From an uncultured Solirubrobacterales bacterium (GTDB lineage: Bacteria; Actinomycetota; Thermoleophilia; Solirubrobacterales; 70-9), in the NCBI GenBank assembly GCA_937910825.1, contig CALEMO010000222.1, positions 1 to 8,192 on the forward strand: a stretch of 8,192 nt of DNA, in the 5' to 3' direction. The notes beneath the pieces are model-generated. The model was not told where the DNA came from. It worked only from the letters and a program-made list of their open reading frames with translations, and made no database searches. The position numbers and the translations under genes were made by a program. Below, in pieces: positions 1 to 6,069 of the stretch; the first letter of the stretch is position 1; every line of letters starts with the position of its first letter.

Positions 1-806
1 AGCTGGGCCGCGACGCTCGCCGGGTCGAGCCCGACATCAAGGCAGGTCCGCAGGTGCTCTACCGCGGTCGATAGCGCTATAGCAAGCTCCCAGGCCGGTG
101 AAGCACCGGCCTCCACGTAGGGGTTCGTATCCACGCCCAGAGTCCGGACCTTGGAAAAACTCCGGCTGACTTCATGCGCAAGGCCGGCGGCCCGGGCGAG
201 ACCGTCCTCCGGTGCGAACGGCAGGCTGCCGTCGCGAACCAGGGTTCCGATCGGATCGGCACGGAATGAGGCGATTGCGACTTCGGGCGAGATCCCGTTC
301 TCTCGCCAGTGGGCATTCAGCAGCGCTGCTGCGGGGAGAGTCGCCGCGCCGGCGTCAAGCGCCACGCCGGCCATGTCGAGGTAGACACCGTCGAGCACGA
401 GGCTGATCTCATCCAGGGTCGAGATCGCCAGGCCATCGAGGCCACGCAGCTCCTGGAACTCCGGCGAACCGGGGCCGACCCCAGATCGCGCCGCCTTGTC
501 GAAAGCCAGGGTGATTTCGGTCACCCCGCCGTTCAGGTCTTCAAGTATCTGACGGTTGGCGACTTCGCGGTCCGGGTGGGCGTGCTTCTGGCGGATCTGC
601 CAGTGGCGACCGGCCCGGGTCCCGCGCACGAATGGAGTCCGTCCGGGCAGGCCGGCCGGGTCAGGAGCCACTTGATCGTCGGACGTATAGAGCCACTTGA
701 GCTCGATTCCGTCGTCGATCGACGTGGACAGCTCAGGTTCCTCGAGACGCTTGCTCGCCGCGGCCGCCCAGTCGTCGTATGAAACTGGCTCAAATCCTTC
801 AATCAT
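1..806 (-). CDS. mutA: Methylmalonyl-CoA mutase small (beta) subunit, N-terminal part, cut by window edge
   Basis: My own reverse-strand translation is open from ATG (804-806) to base 1, giving 268 residues with no stop. Residues about 36-75 carry LKWLYTSDDQ, then LPGRTPFVRGTRAGRHWQIR, the N-terminal substrate-barrel signature of the methylmalonyl-CoA mutase family. DREVANRQILEDLNGGVTEI (79-98) and FRADPIGTLVRDG (181-193) follow the same family pattern. The resemblance is to the small, cobalamin-free subunit of the heterodimeric mutase, which pairs with MutB for (R)-methylmalonyl-CoA to succinyl-CoA conversion in cytoplasmic propionyl-CoA disposal. The rest, and any mutB expected just downstream, lie left of the window. 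An AAGGGA Shine-Dalgarno-like element (817-822) sits 10 nt before the ATG. A fused or single-chain mutase cannot be excluded because the C-terminus is missing. The gene is divergent from the potassium channel, with 91 nt between start codons. Confidence 0.85.
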   Translation of the reverse strand, partial: MIEGFEPVSYDDWAAAASKRLEEPELSTSIDDGIELKWLYTSDDQVAPDPAGLPGRTPFVRGTRAGRHWQIRQKHAHPDREVANRQILEDLNGGVTEITLAFDKAARSGVGPGSPEFQELRGLDGLAISTLDEISLVLDGVYLDMAGVALDAGAATLPAAALLNAHWRENGISPEVAIASFRADPIGTLVRDGSLPFAPEDGLARAAGLAHEVSRSFSKVRTLGVDTNPYVEAGASPAWELAIALSTAVEHLRTCLDVGLDPASVAAQ

Positions 807-818
807 TGCTTGGAAATC

Positions 819-841
819 CCTTGCGCATTGACAGCGCAGGG
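819..841. promoter_or_regulatory. Inverted repeat overlapping a consensus -35 box between mutA and the channel gene
   Basis: TGCGC (822-826) and GCGCA (834-838) form a perfect inverted repeat around a 7-nt centre. It extends to CC (819-820) and GG (840-841) across one mismatch. The centre contains TTGACA (828-833), a perfect sigma-70 -35 hexamer for the plus strand. The only -10 candidate at 17-nt spacing is TTGAAG (851-856), matching three of six consensus positions, so the promoter is weak or regulated. The repeat also overlaps the mutA ribosome-binding element (817-822). A bound repressor could therefore affect both divergent genes. The symmetry and hexamer are seen directly; operator function is inferred. 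Confidence 0.35.
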
Positions 842-897
842 TATCTGCCTTTGAAGGGCGGGCGTCCTGATCCCCGGGTGGCGCTGTCGCTCGCTCT

Positions 898-1980
898 ATG
901 CTGGCGGCGTTGGCTTCATTGAAGAAAATCAGGCGGCCTTCCGCCGTGCCGGGAGACCGCTTCCGATTCGTATCCGTGAAGAAGGATCCGCTGCTGGCGA
1001 TCTTTCAGCGGGTTCTGCTGGCGATCCTGCTGCTGCTGGTGGTGACCCTGATCACCTACATCGGCCGGGACGGCTATACGGATTCGCAGGGAGATTCACC
1101 GCTCACATTCATTGATTCGCTCTATTACGCCACGGTGACGATCACCACGACCGGCTACGGCGACATCGTGCCGTCGACCCAGGTTTCGCGCCTGATCACC
1201 ACCGTTGTGGTCACCCCGCTCAGGGTGCTCTTCCTGGTCCTTCTCGTGGGCACTACTCTTCAGGTCTTGACTAATCAGTCGAAAATCCGCTTCCGGCGGA
1301 AGCGCCTCGAAAAGCAACTAAGCGATCACATCGTGATCTGCGGCTTCGGGGTCAAAGGCAAAGCTGCGCTGGAATACATGCGAAACCACAACGACGACTG
1401 CGCCGCGATCGCGATCGACCCCTCGAAAGAGGCGCTGGATTCAGCGAACGCGGAAGACGTTGCGGGGATCCAAGGCGAAGCATCTGACCTCGAGATCCTC
1501 AAGGCCGCCCGCGTGGATTTGGCCCGCACGGTGATCATCGCCCCGAGCACCGACGAACAGGCCGTTCTTACGTTGCTGAGGGTGCGGGAGCTGAACAAGA
1601 AAGCGACGGTGGTCGCCTCATGTCGGGAAGAGACGAACGTGGAGTTGCTGCGCAATTCGGGTGCAGACGAGGTGATCGTCTCTTCCAGTTCTGCCGGCCG
1701 CATCCTGGGAATGGCGGCTGAAGCGCCCGACGCCGCACGGGTGGTCAACGACCTGCTGACTTTCGGCGACGGACTCGACATCAACGAATGGCAGGTCGAA
1801 GCCGACGGCGAAACGCTCGTCCGCGACGACAAACCGGCCGAGACGCCGATCGCGGTCGTTCGTGGAACCGACGTACTGCGCCCGGGGGATGCCGACTGCG
1901 AGCCCCTGAAGAGGCTCGACCGGGTGATCTACATAGATACGAATGAAGAGAAGATGAAGCGCACCCAGACCATCAAGTAG
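898..1980 (+). CDS. Two-TM potassium channel with cytoplasmic RCK (TrkA-N) domain
   Basis: The protein has 360 residues. TM1 spans about 32-55 and is Leu/Ile/Val-rich. The pore helix and selectivity filter follow, with TTTGYGD at 83-89, the canonical K+ filter. TM2 spans about 99-124 and contains VVVTPLRVLFLVLLVGTTLQ. A basic linker (RFRRKRLEK, 131-139) leads to an RCK/TrkA-N Rossmann domain starting at DHIVICGFGVKG (143-154), which holds the GxGxxG dinucleotide-binding loop. D174 near the end of beta-2 suits NAD(H)-type ligands. A divergent TrkA-C-like region (about 290-350) closes the protein. The expected form is a tetrameric K+ channel in the cytoplasmic membrane, gated by nucleotide or Ca2+ bound to the RCK ring. 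The ATG at 898 lacks a good ribosome-binding site. A GTG at 946 has AGGCGG (931-936) 9 nt upstream and would remove only 16 residues, so the start is uncertain. The gene is monocistronic, with a hairpin downstream. Confidence 0.9.
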   Translation: MLAALASLKKIRRPSAVPGDRFRFVSVKKDPLLAIFQRVLLAILLLLVVTLITYIGRDGYTDSQGDSPLTFIDSLYYATVTITTTGYGDIVPSTQVSRLITTVVVTPLRVLFLVLLVGTTLQVLTNQSKIRFRRKRLEKQLSDHIVICGFGVKGKAALEYMRNHNDDCAAIAIDPSKEALDSANAEDVAGIQGEASDLEILKAARVDLARTVIIAPSTDEQAVLTLLRVRELNKKATVVASCREETNVELLRNSGADEVIVSSSSAGRILGMAAEAPDAARVVNDLLTFGDGLDINEWQVEADGETLVRDDKPAETPIAVVRGTDVLRPGDADCEPLKRLDRVIYIDTNEEKMKRTQTIK

Positions 1981-2003
1981 CCCCAGACTGGGCCAAACCC
2001 GAC

Positions 2004-2060
2004 TCTGGCGATGCTCCCGATATTGCCGCGTATCGCGGCAGGATCGGGATCGTCGCCGGG
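2004..2060. terminator. Long imperfect hairpin between convergent genes, likely bidirectional terminator
   Basis: The core is a perfect 7-bp stem, TGCCGCG (2024-2030) with CGCGGCA (2034-2040), closed by a 3-nt TAT loop. After a 2x2 internal bulge, CCCGAT (2016-2021) pairs with ATCGGG (2043-2048). The stem continues outward: the stretch 2007-2013 pairs with 2051-2057 (one wobble), and weaker pairing reaches 2004/2060. It lies between the channel stop at 1980 and the cyclophilin stop at 2078, where both transcripts must end. Neither side has a run of T, so this is not a textbook intrinsic terminator. A smaller inverted repeat, CCCAG/CTGGG (1982-1992), directly follows the channel stop codon. 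Confidence 0.6.
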
Positions 2061-2077
2061 CCGTGGCTAGCAATGCT

Positions 2078-2536
2078 TCAGTCGAAGAGCTCTACCTTTT
2101 CGATCGTCTTCGCTTCGACTGGCTTGTCGCGGCCGTCGGTGTCCGAGGCTTCGATCGCATCAACCACGTCCATGCCGCCGGTGACCTCACCGAAAACAGT
2201 GTGTTTGCCGTCGAGCCAGTCGGCGGCCGGGATGGTCACGATGAAGAACTGCGAGCCGTTCGTATTCGGGCCGGCGTTTGCCATCGCGAGGGCGCCGCGG
2301 ACGATCTTGTGCTGGTTGAATTCGTCTTCAAAGCTGTAGCCCGGGCCACCAGTGCCGGTGCCTTCGGGGCAGCCACCCTGGACCATGAAGTCCTTGATAA
2401 TCCGATGGAAGCCGAGGCCGTCGTAGAAGCCGTCGGCAGCCAGCTTGCGGAAGTTCTCAACCGTCTTCGGGGCATCTTCGTCGAAGAATTCGATCTCGAT
2501 TGCCCCGGCATTTGTATTCAGAGTTGCTTTTGACAT
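2078..2536 (-). CDS. Cyclophilin-type peptidyl-prolyl cis-trans isomerase
   Basis: The protein has 152 residues, the length of a minimal single-domain cyclophilin, with no signal peptide, so it is predicted cytoplasmic. It catalyses cis-trans isomerisation of X-Pro bonds. The active-site core is complete: [13 protein letters not shown] (43-55) with catalytic R45, F50 and Q53, then [15 protein letters not shown] (59-73), [15 protein letters not shown] (85-99) and [13 protein letters not shown] (106-118) with W107 and H112. W107 matches the Trp that binds cyclosporin in sensitive cyclophilins. The gene is last in the four-gene minus-strand cluster, 27 nt after the zincin gene. The ribosome-binding site before ATG (2534-2536) is weak, so translation may be coupled to upstream genes. 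The hairpin at 2004-2060 follows its stop codon. A PpiB/PpiA-like name fits, but several paralogues usually exist, so no symbol is given. Confidence 0.95.
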   Translation of the reverse strand: MSKATLNTNAGAIEIEFFDEDAPKTVENFRKLAADGFYDGLGFHRIIKDFMVQGGCPEGTGTGGPGYSFEDEFNQHKIVRGALAMANAGPNTNGSQFFIVTIPAADWLDGKHTVFGEVTGGMDVVDAIEASDTDGRDKPVEAKTIEKVELFD

Positions 2537-2563
2537 GGGCCGGAGCCTACAGACCGTGCCCGC

Positions 2564-2887
2564 TCAGAGACCGAGCCCGCGCACCCCGTCCTCATGGAAT
2601 CCGAGGTGGTGGCCCAGTTCGTGGCGCACCGTTCTCTCGACCTGCTTCGCAAGCAGTTCCTGGTCGTGACCGAAATCCCGGACCAGCGTGTCCCGGTAGA
2701 TCACGATCCGGTCCTCGAAGTAGTCGCGGGACATTCCGTCCCCGTAGTACATGCCGTAAGCATGGTGCTCCTGCCCGAGGTCCGAGATGATCACCGCTAC
2801 CTTCTCGATGATCACTCGGAACTGTTCGGGCAGCCCATCGATCGCATCAGCGACGATGGACTCGAACTCTTCTTCAGATACGGGCAT
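2564..2887 (-). CDS. Small zincin-type metallopeptidase (PF06262-like, DUF1025)
   Basis: The protein has 107 residues from the ATG at 2885-2887. Another ATG two codons upstream (2891-2893) touches the AGGA ribosome-binding element (2895-2898). The chosen start has 7 nt spacing from AGGA, so it is better supported. The C-terminal signature VRHELGHHLGFHEDGV (87-102) contains the HExxH zinc motif: ligands H89 and H93, catalytic E90. Residues G96, H98, E99 and D100 follow in the place where this minimal family carries its third ligand. The N-terminal half includes EEEFESIVADAIDGLP (5-20) and RIVIYRDTLVRDF (60-72), which match the family. These proteins are tiny single-domain gluzincin-like folds whose substrate is unknown; peptidase activity is inferred. 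There is no signal peptide. It sits between the SHOCT gene (22 nt) and the cyclophilin gene (27 nt), suggesting co-transcription. Confidence 0.88.
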   Translation of the reverse strand: MPVSEEEFESIVADAIDGLPEQFRVIIEKVAVIISDLGQEHHAYGMYYGDGMSRDYFEDRIVIYRDTLVRDFGHDQELLAKQVERTVRHELGHHLGFHEDGVRGLGL

Positions 2888-2909
2888 ACCCATATCCTGA
2901 CAAGGCGGT

Positions 2910-3173
2910 TCAGCCGTTGAGAATCTTCGCCTTCTGGGCGGCGAATTCCTCGTCCGTCAGCACACCACTCGCATGCAGCTCACCGAGCTGCTTGAGCTGG
3001 GCGATCGGGTCGATGGCCGGGGCCGGTGCCGGTGCGTCCGGTGCCTGCTGCTGGGCCTGCGCATCCTTCTCGGCCCAGCGATTGCCCTGGCGCCGTGAGA
3101 CCCGGTTGCTGACCGTGGTCGCAGTTCCAGCGATAACGGCCGTTCTGGCTACTCCTCTGATTAGTCCTGGCAT
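2910..3173 (-). CDS. SHOCT domain small protein
   Basis: The protein has 87 residues. The N-terminus, MPGLIRGVARTAVIAGTATT (1-20), is a mildly hydrophobic Ala/Val/Thr helix followed by basic SNRVSRRQGNRW, as often seen in actinobacterial SHOCT proteins. A Gln/Pro/Ala-rich linker (about 37-54) joins it to the C-terminal SHOCT motif, DPIAQLKQLGELHASGVLTD (55-74), ending in EEFAAQKAKILNG. SHOCT is a short domain found at protein termini and thought to mediate oligomerisation or contact with partners; no catalytic function is expected. The start is secure: AAGGAAAG lies just before the ATG, 10 nt after the stop of the DUF6325 gene. That indicates tight co-transcription and probably translational coupling. 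The hydrophobic N-terminus may associate with the membrane, but it is weak for a true TM segment. Confidence 0.9.
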   Translation of the reverse strand: MPGLIRGVARTAVIAGTATTVSNRVSRRQGNRWAEKDAQAQQQAPDAPAPAPAIDPIAQLKQLGELHASGVLTDEEFAAQKAKILNG

Positions 3174-3183
3174 GTCTTTCCTT

Positions 3184-3624
3184 TCAGCCTTCGTTCTCGA
3201 CTGCGTCGAGAGCTTCCATCAATTCCTGAACAGGGATGCGGCCGCTGGCTACGAGCTGCGCGCCTGAGCGCCGCAGCGCCCCGGCGAAAGGTGCCGCCCA
3301 GCGGTTTTCGTATACGAGAAGTGCCGCCGATGTGCCCGGTTCGAGCGCCGCCGCCGCTTCCGTAAGGTCATCCCCCGACAACACGCCGGACGATGCACTC
3401 TGGAAGATGTGGAGTTCCGACGCTCCATCGCCAAGGTCGTCAAGTTCGATCCCTTCGACACTGCCATCGTCGTTCTTGACGAAGAAAGCGAGGTCGATGA
3501 TGCGAATCAGGCCGCTGTCGACCAGGTCGAGCAGGTAAGGGGCGGCTTCTCCGGTCGGCTGCCGGTCGGGCCATTCGATGACGATGTAGTCGATCGGGCC
3601 AAGTTCTTCGTGTTCGCTACTCAA
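3184..3624 (-). CDS. DUF6325 family protein (TTG start proposed)
   Basis: With the TTG at 3622-3624 the protein has 146 residues. ELGPIDYIVIEWPDRQPTGE (7-26), LLDLVDSGLIRIIDLAFFVK (31-50) and DDGSVEGIELDDL (52-64) match the DUF6325 pattern of small actinobacterial proteins of unknown role. The C-terminal half includes LLVYENRWAAPFAGALR (102-118) and ends with GRIPVQELMEAL (128-139). It is soluble and acidic, with no signal peptide. The frame stays open to an ATG at 3750, which would give 188 residues. The extra N-terminus is Cys/Arg/Pro-rich and unlike the family, and it would bury the TATATT element at 3660-3665. GGAA lies 6 nt upstream of the TTG, and GGAG lies 12 nt upstream. A GTG at 3655-3657 is another option. 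It is the first gene of the cluster. Function unknown; family assignment is from recognised sequence pattern. Confidence 0.75.
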   Translation of the reverse strand: MSSEHEELGPIDYIVIEWPDRQPTGEAAPYLLDLVDSGLIRIIDLAFFVKNDDGSVEGIELDDLGDGASELHIFQSASSGVLSGDDLTEAAAALEPGTSAALLVYENRWAAPFAGALRRSGAQLVASGRIPVQELMEALDAVENEG

Positions 3625-3659
3625 TTTCCATTCCGTCTCCGTAGTTTCCGCTTGCACTG

Positions 3660-3665
3660 AATATA
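3660..3665 (-). promoter_or_regulatory. Candidate -10 element for the DUF6325-SHOCT-zincin-cyclophilin cluster
   Basis: The minus strand reads TATATT, a five-of-six match to the sigma-70 -10 box and an AT-rich island in otherwise GC-rich DNA. Transcription would start about 7 nt downstream, leaving a leader of roughly 30 nt that contains GGAG and GGAA before the proposed TTG start at 3624. No convincing -35 hexamer is visible at 16-18 nt spacing. The rest of the divergent region up to 3830 shows no clear promoter for the GH26-like gene. Confidence 0.4.
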
Positions 3666-3830
3666 GACGGCAGCCTCGCTGACAGCCAGGGAGCCCTTGC
3701 CGGCCTCTTTTCGTTTCGGCCGGCGCTGGATCACATCTTGCAGCCGCCAAGCCGCATCACGACCCTAGCCGGGGAAAATCTAAGCTGAGCGGGCGCAACC
3801 ATTGAGGTTTCCGGCGGTTGCCACCTATTG

Positions 3831-4901
3831 ATGCCTCTTTCCAAGCCCCGATACATCACCGCCTCAATTGCGCTGGCCGCCGCCATGTGTGCGTTCGGCC
3901 TCGCCTGGACCGCTCAGGCCGGGGCCGTGTTCTCCCTGAAGCCACCACCCGGCAAGACCTACTTCGGGGTGACCGATACCGGCGTCGGGCAGGATTTCCG
4001 AGCTTTCGCCCAGACCGTGGGCAAGCACCCGTCGGTAATCCAGACCTTCCACCCCTGGGGCAACAGCCTGCATCAGGCGATGCCGCGCTGGAAAGCCTTG
4101 AGGGCCAGGCCGATGCTGCACATCACTACGAGAGCCGACGACGGCACCGAGCTGATCACCCCCGGCCAGATCGCGCGCGGCCGTGGTGATGACTACCTGC
4201 TGCGGCTCAACCGCTCGCTCAGCCGCCGCAAGATCCTCGCCTACATCAGGCCGCTCGGTGAGCCCAACCGCTGCCGCAACCCTTATGCGGCGGTTGACTG
4301 CTCGGGCAATATCCGTGGCGGCGACTACGGCTACGGCGCTTACAAATCAGCCTTCCGCCGGATAGCGATCATCGTCCGCGGCGGCGCCAAGCGCGGCACG
4401 ATCAATGCCCGGCTGGCCCGGATCAGCCTGCCGAAGGTGCAGAAGCGCCGCAAGTCCCAGACCCTGCCGAGGAGTCTGCCGGTCGCTCCCGTTTCAATGG
4501 TCTGGAGTCCGCTGCCCGCCGGATCGCCGACCGTCGCCGCCAACGCGCCGAAGAATTTCTGGCCGGGCACAGACTGGGTCGACTGGGTCGCCACCGACGT
4601 CTACTCCCGCTACAGCAAATGGAGCCATGTCAAGCGCTTCTACAAGAAGTGGGCACTCGGCAAGGGGCGGCCGATGGCGCTCAGCGAATGGGGTCTCTGG
4701 GGCCAGGACAAGCCCGCCTTTGTCAAGCGCATCTTTCGCTTCATCAGGACCCGCAAGATGATGAGGATGCTGGTCTATTACCAGGACTTCGGAGCTTCAA
4801 ATGCGTTCCGGATCCAGAACTTCCCGAAGGGCCGCAGGATCCTCAAGCGCAATCTGCTGAAGCCGAACTTCCCCAAGTTCGCCAAGTACTACCCCCGCTA
4901 G
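3831..4901 (+). CDS. Secreted glycoside hydrolase-like protein, GH26-type (beta/alpha)8 barrel
   Basis: The protein has 356 residues from the ATG at 3831; a TTG one codon earlier (3828) is a weaker option. The N-terminus is a signal peptide: basic SKPRY, a hydrophobic core ITASIALAAAMCAFGLAW, and a likely cleavage after AQA near residue 30. The mature part resembles GH26 mannanase/glucanase-like barrels. IRPLGEPN (139-146) holds a candidate acid/base, E144. WVDWVATDVYS (249-259) matches the barrel strand before the nucleophile. ALSEWGLWG (283-291) holds the candidate nucleophile, E286. The His usually preceding the GH26 acid/base Glu is Gly here, so activity and substrate are uncertain. C148 and C157 could form a disulfide next to the active site. 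The protein is strongly basic, with Lys/Arg clusters around 188-214 and 332-356, which could favour binding to anionic wall or polysaccharide. Upstream GGCGG is far from the ATG, so initiation is weakly supported. The neighbouring Ig-like gene is also extracellular. Confidence 0.75.
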   Translation: MPLSKPRYITASIALAAAMCAFGLAWTAQAGAVFSLKPPPGKTYFGVTDTGVGQDFRAFAQTVGKHPSVIQTFHPWGNSLHQAMPRWKALRARPMLHITTRADDGTELITPGQIARGRGDDYLLRLNRSLSRRKILAYIRPLGEPNRCRNPYAAVDCSGNIRGGDYGYGAYKSAFRRIAIIVRGGAKRGTINARLARISLPKVQKRRKSQTLPRSLPVAPVSMVWSPLPAGSPTVAANAPKNFWPGTDWVDWVATDVYSRYSKWSHVKRFYKKWALGKGRPMALSEWGLWGQDKPAFVKRIFRFIRTRKMMRMLVYYQDFGASNAFRIQNFPKGRRILKRNLLKPNFPKFAKYYPR

Positions 4902-6055
4902 GTGAAGGCGGAAATGCCCGTCAGGGCCTTTCCGACTGAAAGCGTGTGGATCTCGTCGGTTCCTTCGTAGGTGAAGACTGACTCGAGGTTGTTGGCGTGG
5001 CGCAGTACCGGGTATTCGAGGGTAACTCCGTTGGCGCCGAGCACTGAGCGGGCGCTGCGGGCGACCGCGAGAGCGGCGCGCACGTTCTGGCGCTTGCCCA
5101 TGCTTATCTGCTCGGTGGTGATCTTTCCTTCGTCCTTGAGCCGGCCCAGATGGAGCGCCAGCATGTAGCTCTGCTGGACCGCGGCGGCCATGTCGGCCAG
5201 CTTTGCCTGGGTGAGCTGGAACGAAGCGATCGGCACACCGAACTGCTCACGGGTGAGTGAGTACTCGAGCGCCGCCTCGAAGCAGGACCGGGCGGCGCCG
5301 ACGACGCCCCAGACGATGCCGTAACGGGCTTCGTTCAGGCAGCTGAGCGGACCACGCAGGGACTGGACTTCGGGCAGGCGGTTCGAATCAGGCACCCGTA
5401 CGTCGTCGAAGATCAGCTCGGAGGTGACCGAAGCCCTGAGCGAGAGCTTGCCGTGCATCTCGGGCGCGGTGAATCCCTCCATCCCCGGTTCGACCAGGAA
5501 GCCCTGGACACCATCGTCAGTCGTGGCCCATACGACGGCGACGTCGGCAATCGTGCCGGAAGTGATCCACATCTTCGCCCCGTTGAGGATCCAGTCATCG
5601 CCGTCCCGCCTGGCTTTGGTTCGCATCGAGCCAGGGTCGGACCCGGAGTCGGGCTCGGTCAGGCCAAAGCAGCCGATGTTTCGCCCCGCCGCCAGTTCGG
5701 GCAGCCACTTCTGCTTTTGCTCTTCGCTGCCCCATTTCCAGATCGCGAACATCGCCAGCGAGCCCTGGACCGAGCAGAAGGAGCGCAGTGCGCTGTCGCC
5801 GGCTTCCAGTTCCATGCAGGCTATGCCATAGGCGACCGCGCTGGATCCGGCGCAGCCGTATCCCTCGAGATGCATGCCGAGCACGTTGAGGTCACCGAGC
5901 GCCTCTGGAACCGAGCTGTCGAAAGTACCGTCTTCGAAGTGCTGGTTGATCCCGGGCAGGTACTTCTCGTTGACGTACCGGGCAACGGTCTCTTTGATCA
6001 GCCGCTCTTCATCCGAGAGCAACCGGTCTATTTCAAGAAAGTCTTTGGGCTTCAT
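4898..6055 (-). CDS. gcdH: Glutaryl-CoA dehydrogenase (acyl-CoA dehydrogenase family)
   Basis: The protein has 385 residues, full length for the family. It is a cytoplasmic FAD enzyme that oxidises glutaryl-CoA to crotonyl-CoA and CO2, passing electrons to ETF, in lysine, tryptophan and aromatic-acid breakdown. Glutaryl-specific features are visible. ALRSFCSVQGSLAMFAIW (89-106) carries R91 and S95, aligning with the human Arg94/Ser98 region that holds the gamma-carboxylate. E84 lies seven residues before R91, as Glu87 does before Arg94. FTYEGTDEIH (361-370) holds the catalytic base E364 preceded by Y363, as in human Tyr369/Glu370. CFGLTEPDSGSDPGSMRTKA (129-148), KMWITSG (161-167), KLSLRASVTSELIFDDVRVP (203-222) and CLNEARYGIVWGVVGAA (239-255) complete the FAD/acyl-CoA core. 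The stop codon overlaps that of the convergent GH26-like gene. A related short-chain or dicarboxylyl-CoA dehydrogenase is the main alternative. The ATG (6053-6055) has AGGG directly adjacent, too close for a normal ribosome-binding site. Confidence 0.9.
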   Translation of the reverse strand: MKPKDFLEIDRLLSDEERLIKETVARYVNEKYLPGINQHFEDGTFDSSVPEALGDLNVLGMHLEGYGCAGSSAVAYGIACMELEAGDSALRSFCSVQGSLAMFAIWKWGSEEQKQKWLPELAAGRNIGCFGLTEPDSGSDPGSMRTKARRDGDDWILNGAKMWITSGTIADVAVVWATTDDGVQGFLVEPGMEGFTAPEMHGKLSLRASVTSELIFDDVRVPDSNRLPEVQSLRGPLSCLNEARYGIVWGVVGAARSCFEAALEYSLTREQFGVPIASFQLTQAKLADMAAAVQQSYMLALHLGRLKDEGKITTEQISMGKRQNVRAALAVARSARSVLGANGVTLEYPVLRHANNLESVFTYEGTDEIHTLSVGKALTGISAFT

Positions 6056-6063
6056 CCCTGCCC

Positions 6064-6069
6064 ATTATG
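6064..6069 (-). promoter_or_regulatory. Candidate -10 element giving a leaderless glutaryl-CoA dehydrogenase mRNA
   Basis: The minus strand reads CATAAT, a five-of-six match to the -10 consensus, with 8 nt between it and the ATG at 6055. Standard initiation would place the first transcribed base at or within 1-3 nt of the start codon, giving a leaderless message. This would explain the lack of a properly spaced ribosome-binding site. No -35 hexamer is seen at 16-18 nt spacing. A small palindrome, GACC-AAC-GGTC on the minus strand (6072-6082), lies directly upstream in the spacer and could be a regulator site. Confidence 0.4.

Noticed and set aside
309..782. A 157-residue plus-strand open frame
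   Set aside because: It lies antisense to the mutA reading frame, which has clear family motifs. The peptide shows no recognisable domain and reflects GC-driven open frames.
2063..2533. A 156-residue plus-strand open frame
   Set aside because: It is fully antisense to the cyclophilin gene, whose active-site motifs are intact, so it is a shadow frame.
3001..3060. Short repeated GCC/GGT-rich tract as a possible DNA repeat
   Set aside because: It encodes the Pro/Ala/Gln linker of the SHOCT protein. The repetition is codon-level low complexity, not an array.
3625..3750. N-terminal extension of the DUF6325 protein with several Cys, as a possible metal-binding segment
   Set aside because: The extension is not family-like and contains the best promoter element, so it is more likely untranslated upstream DNA.
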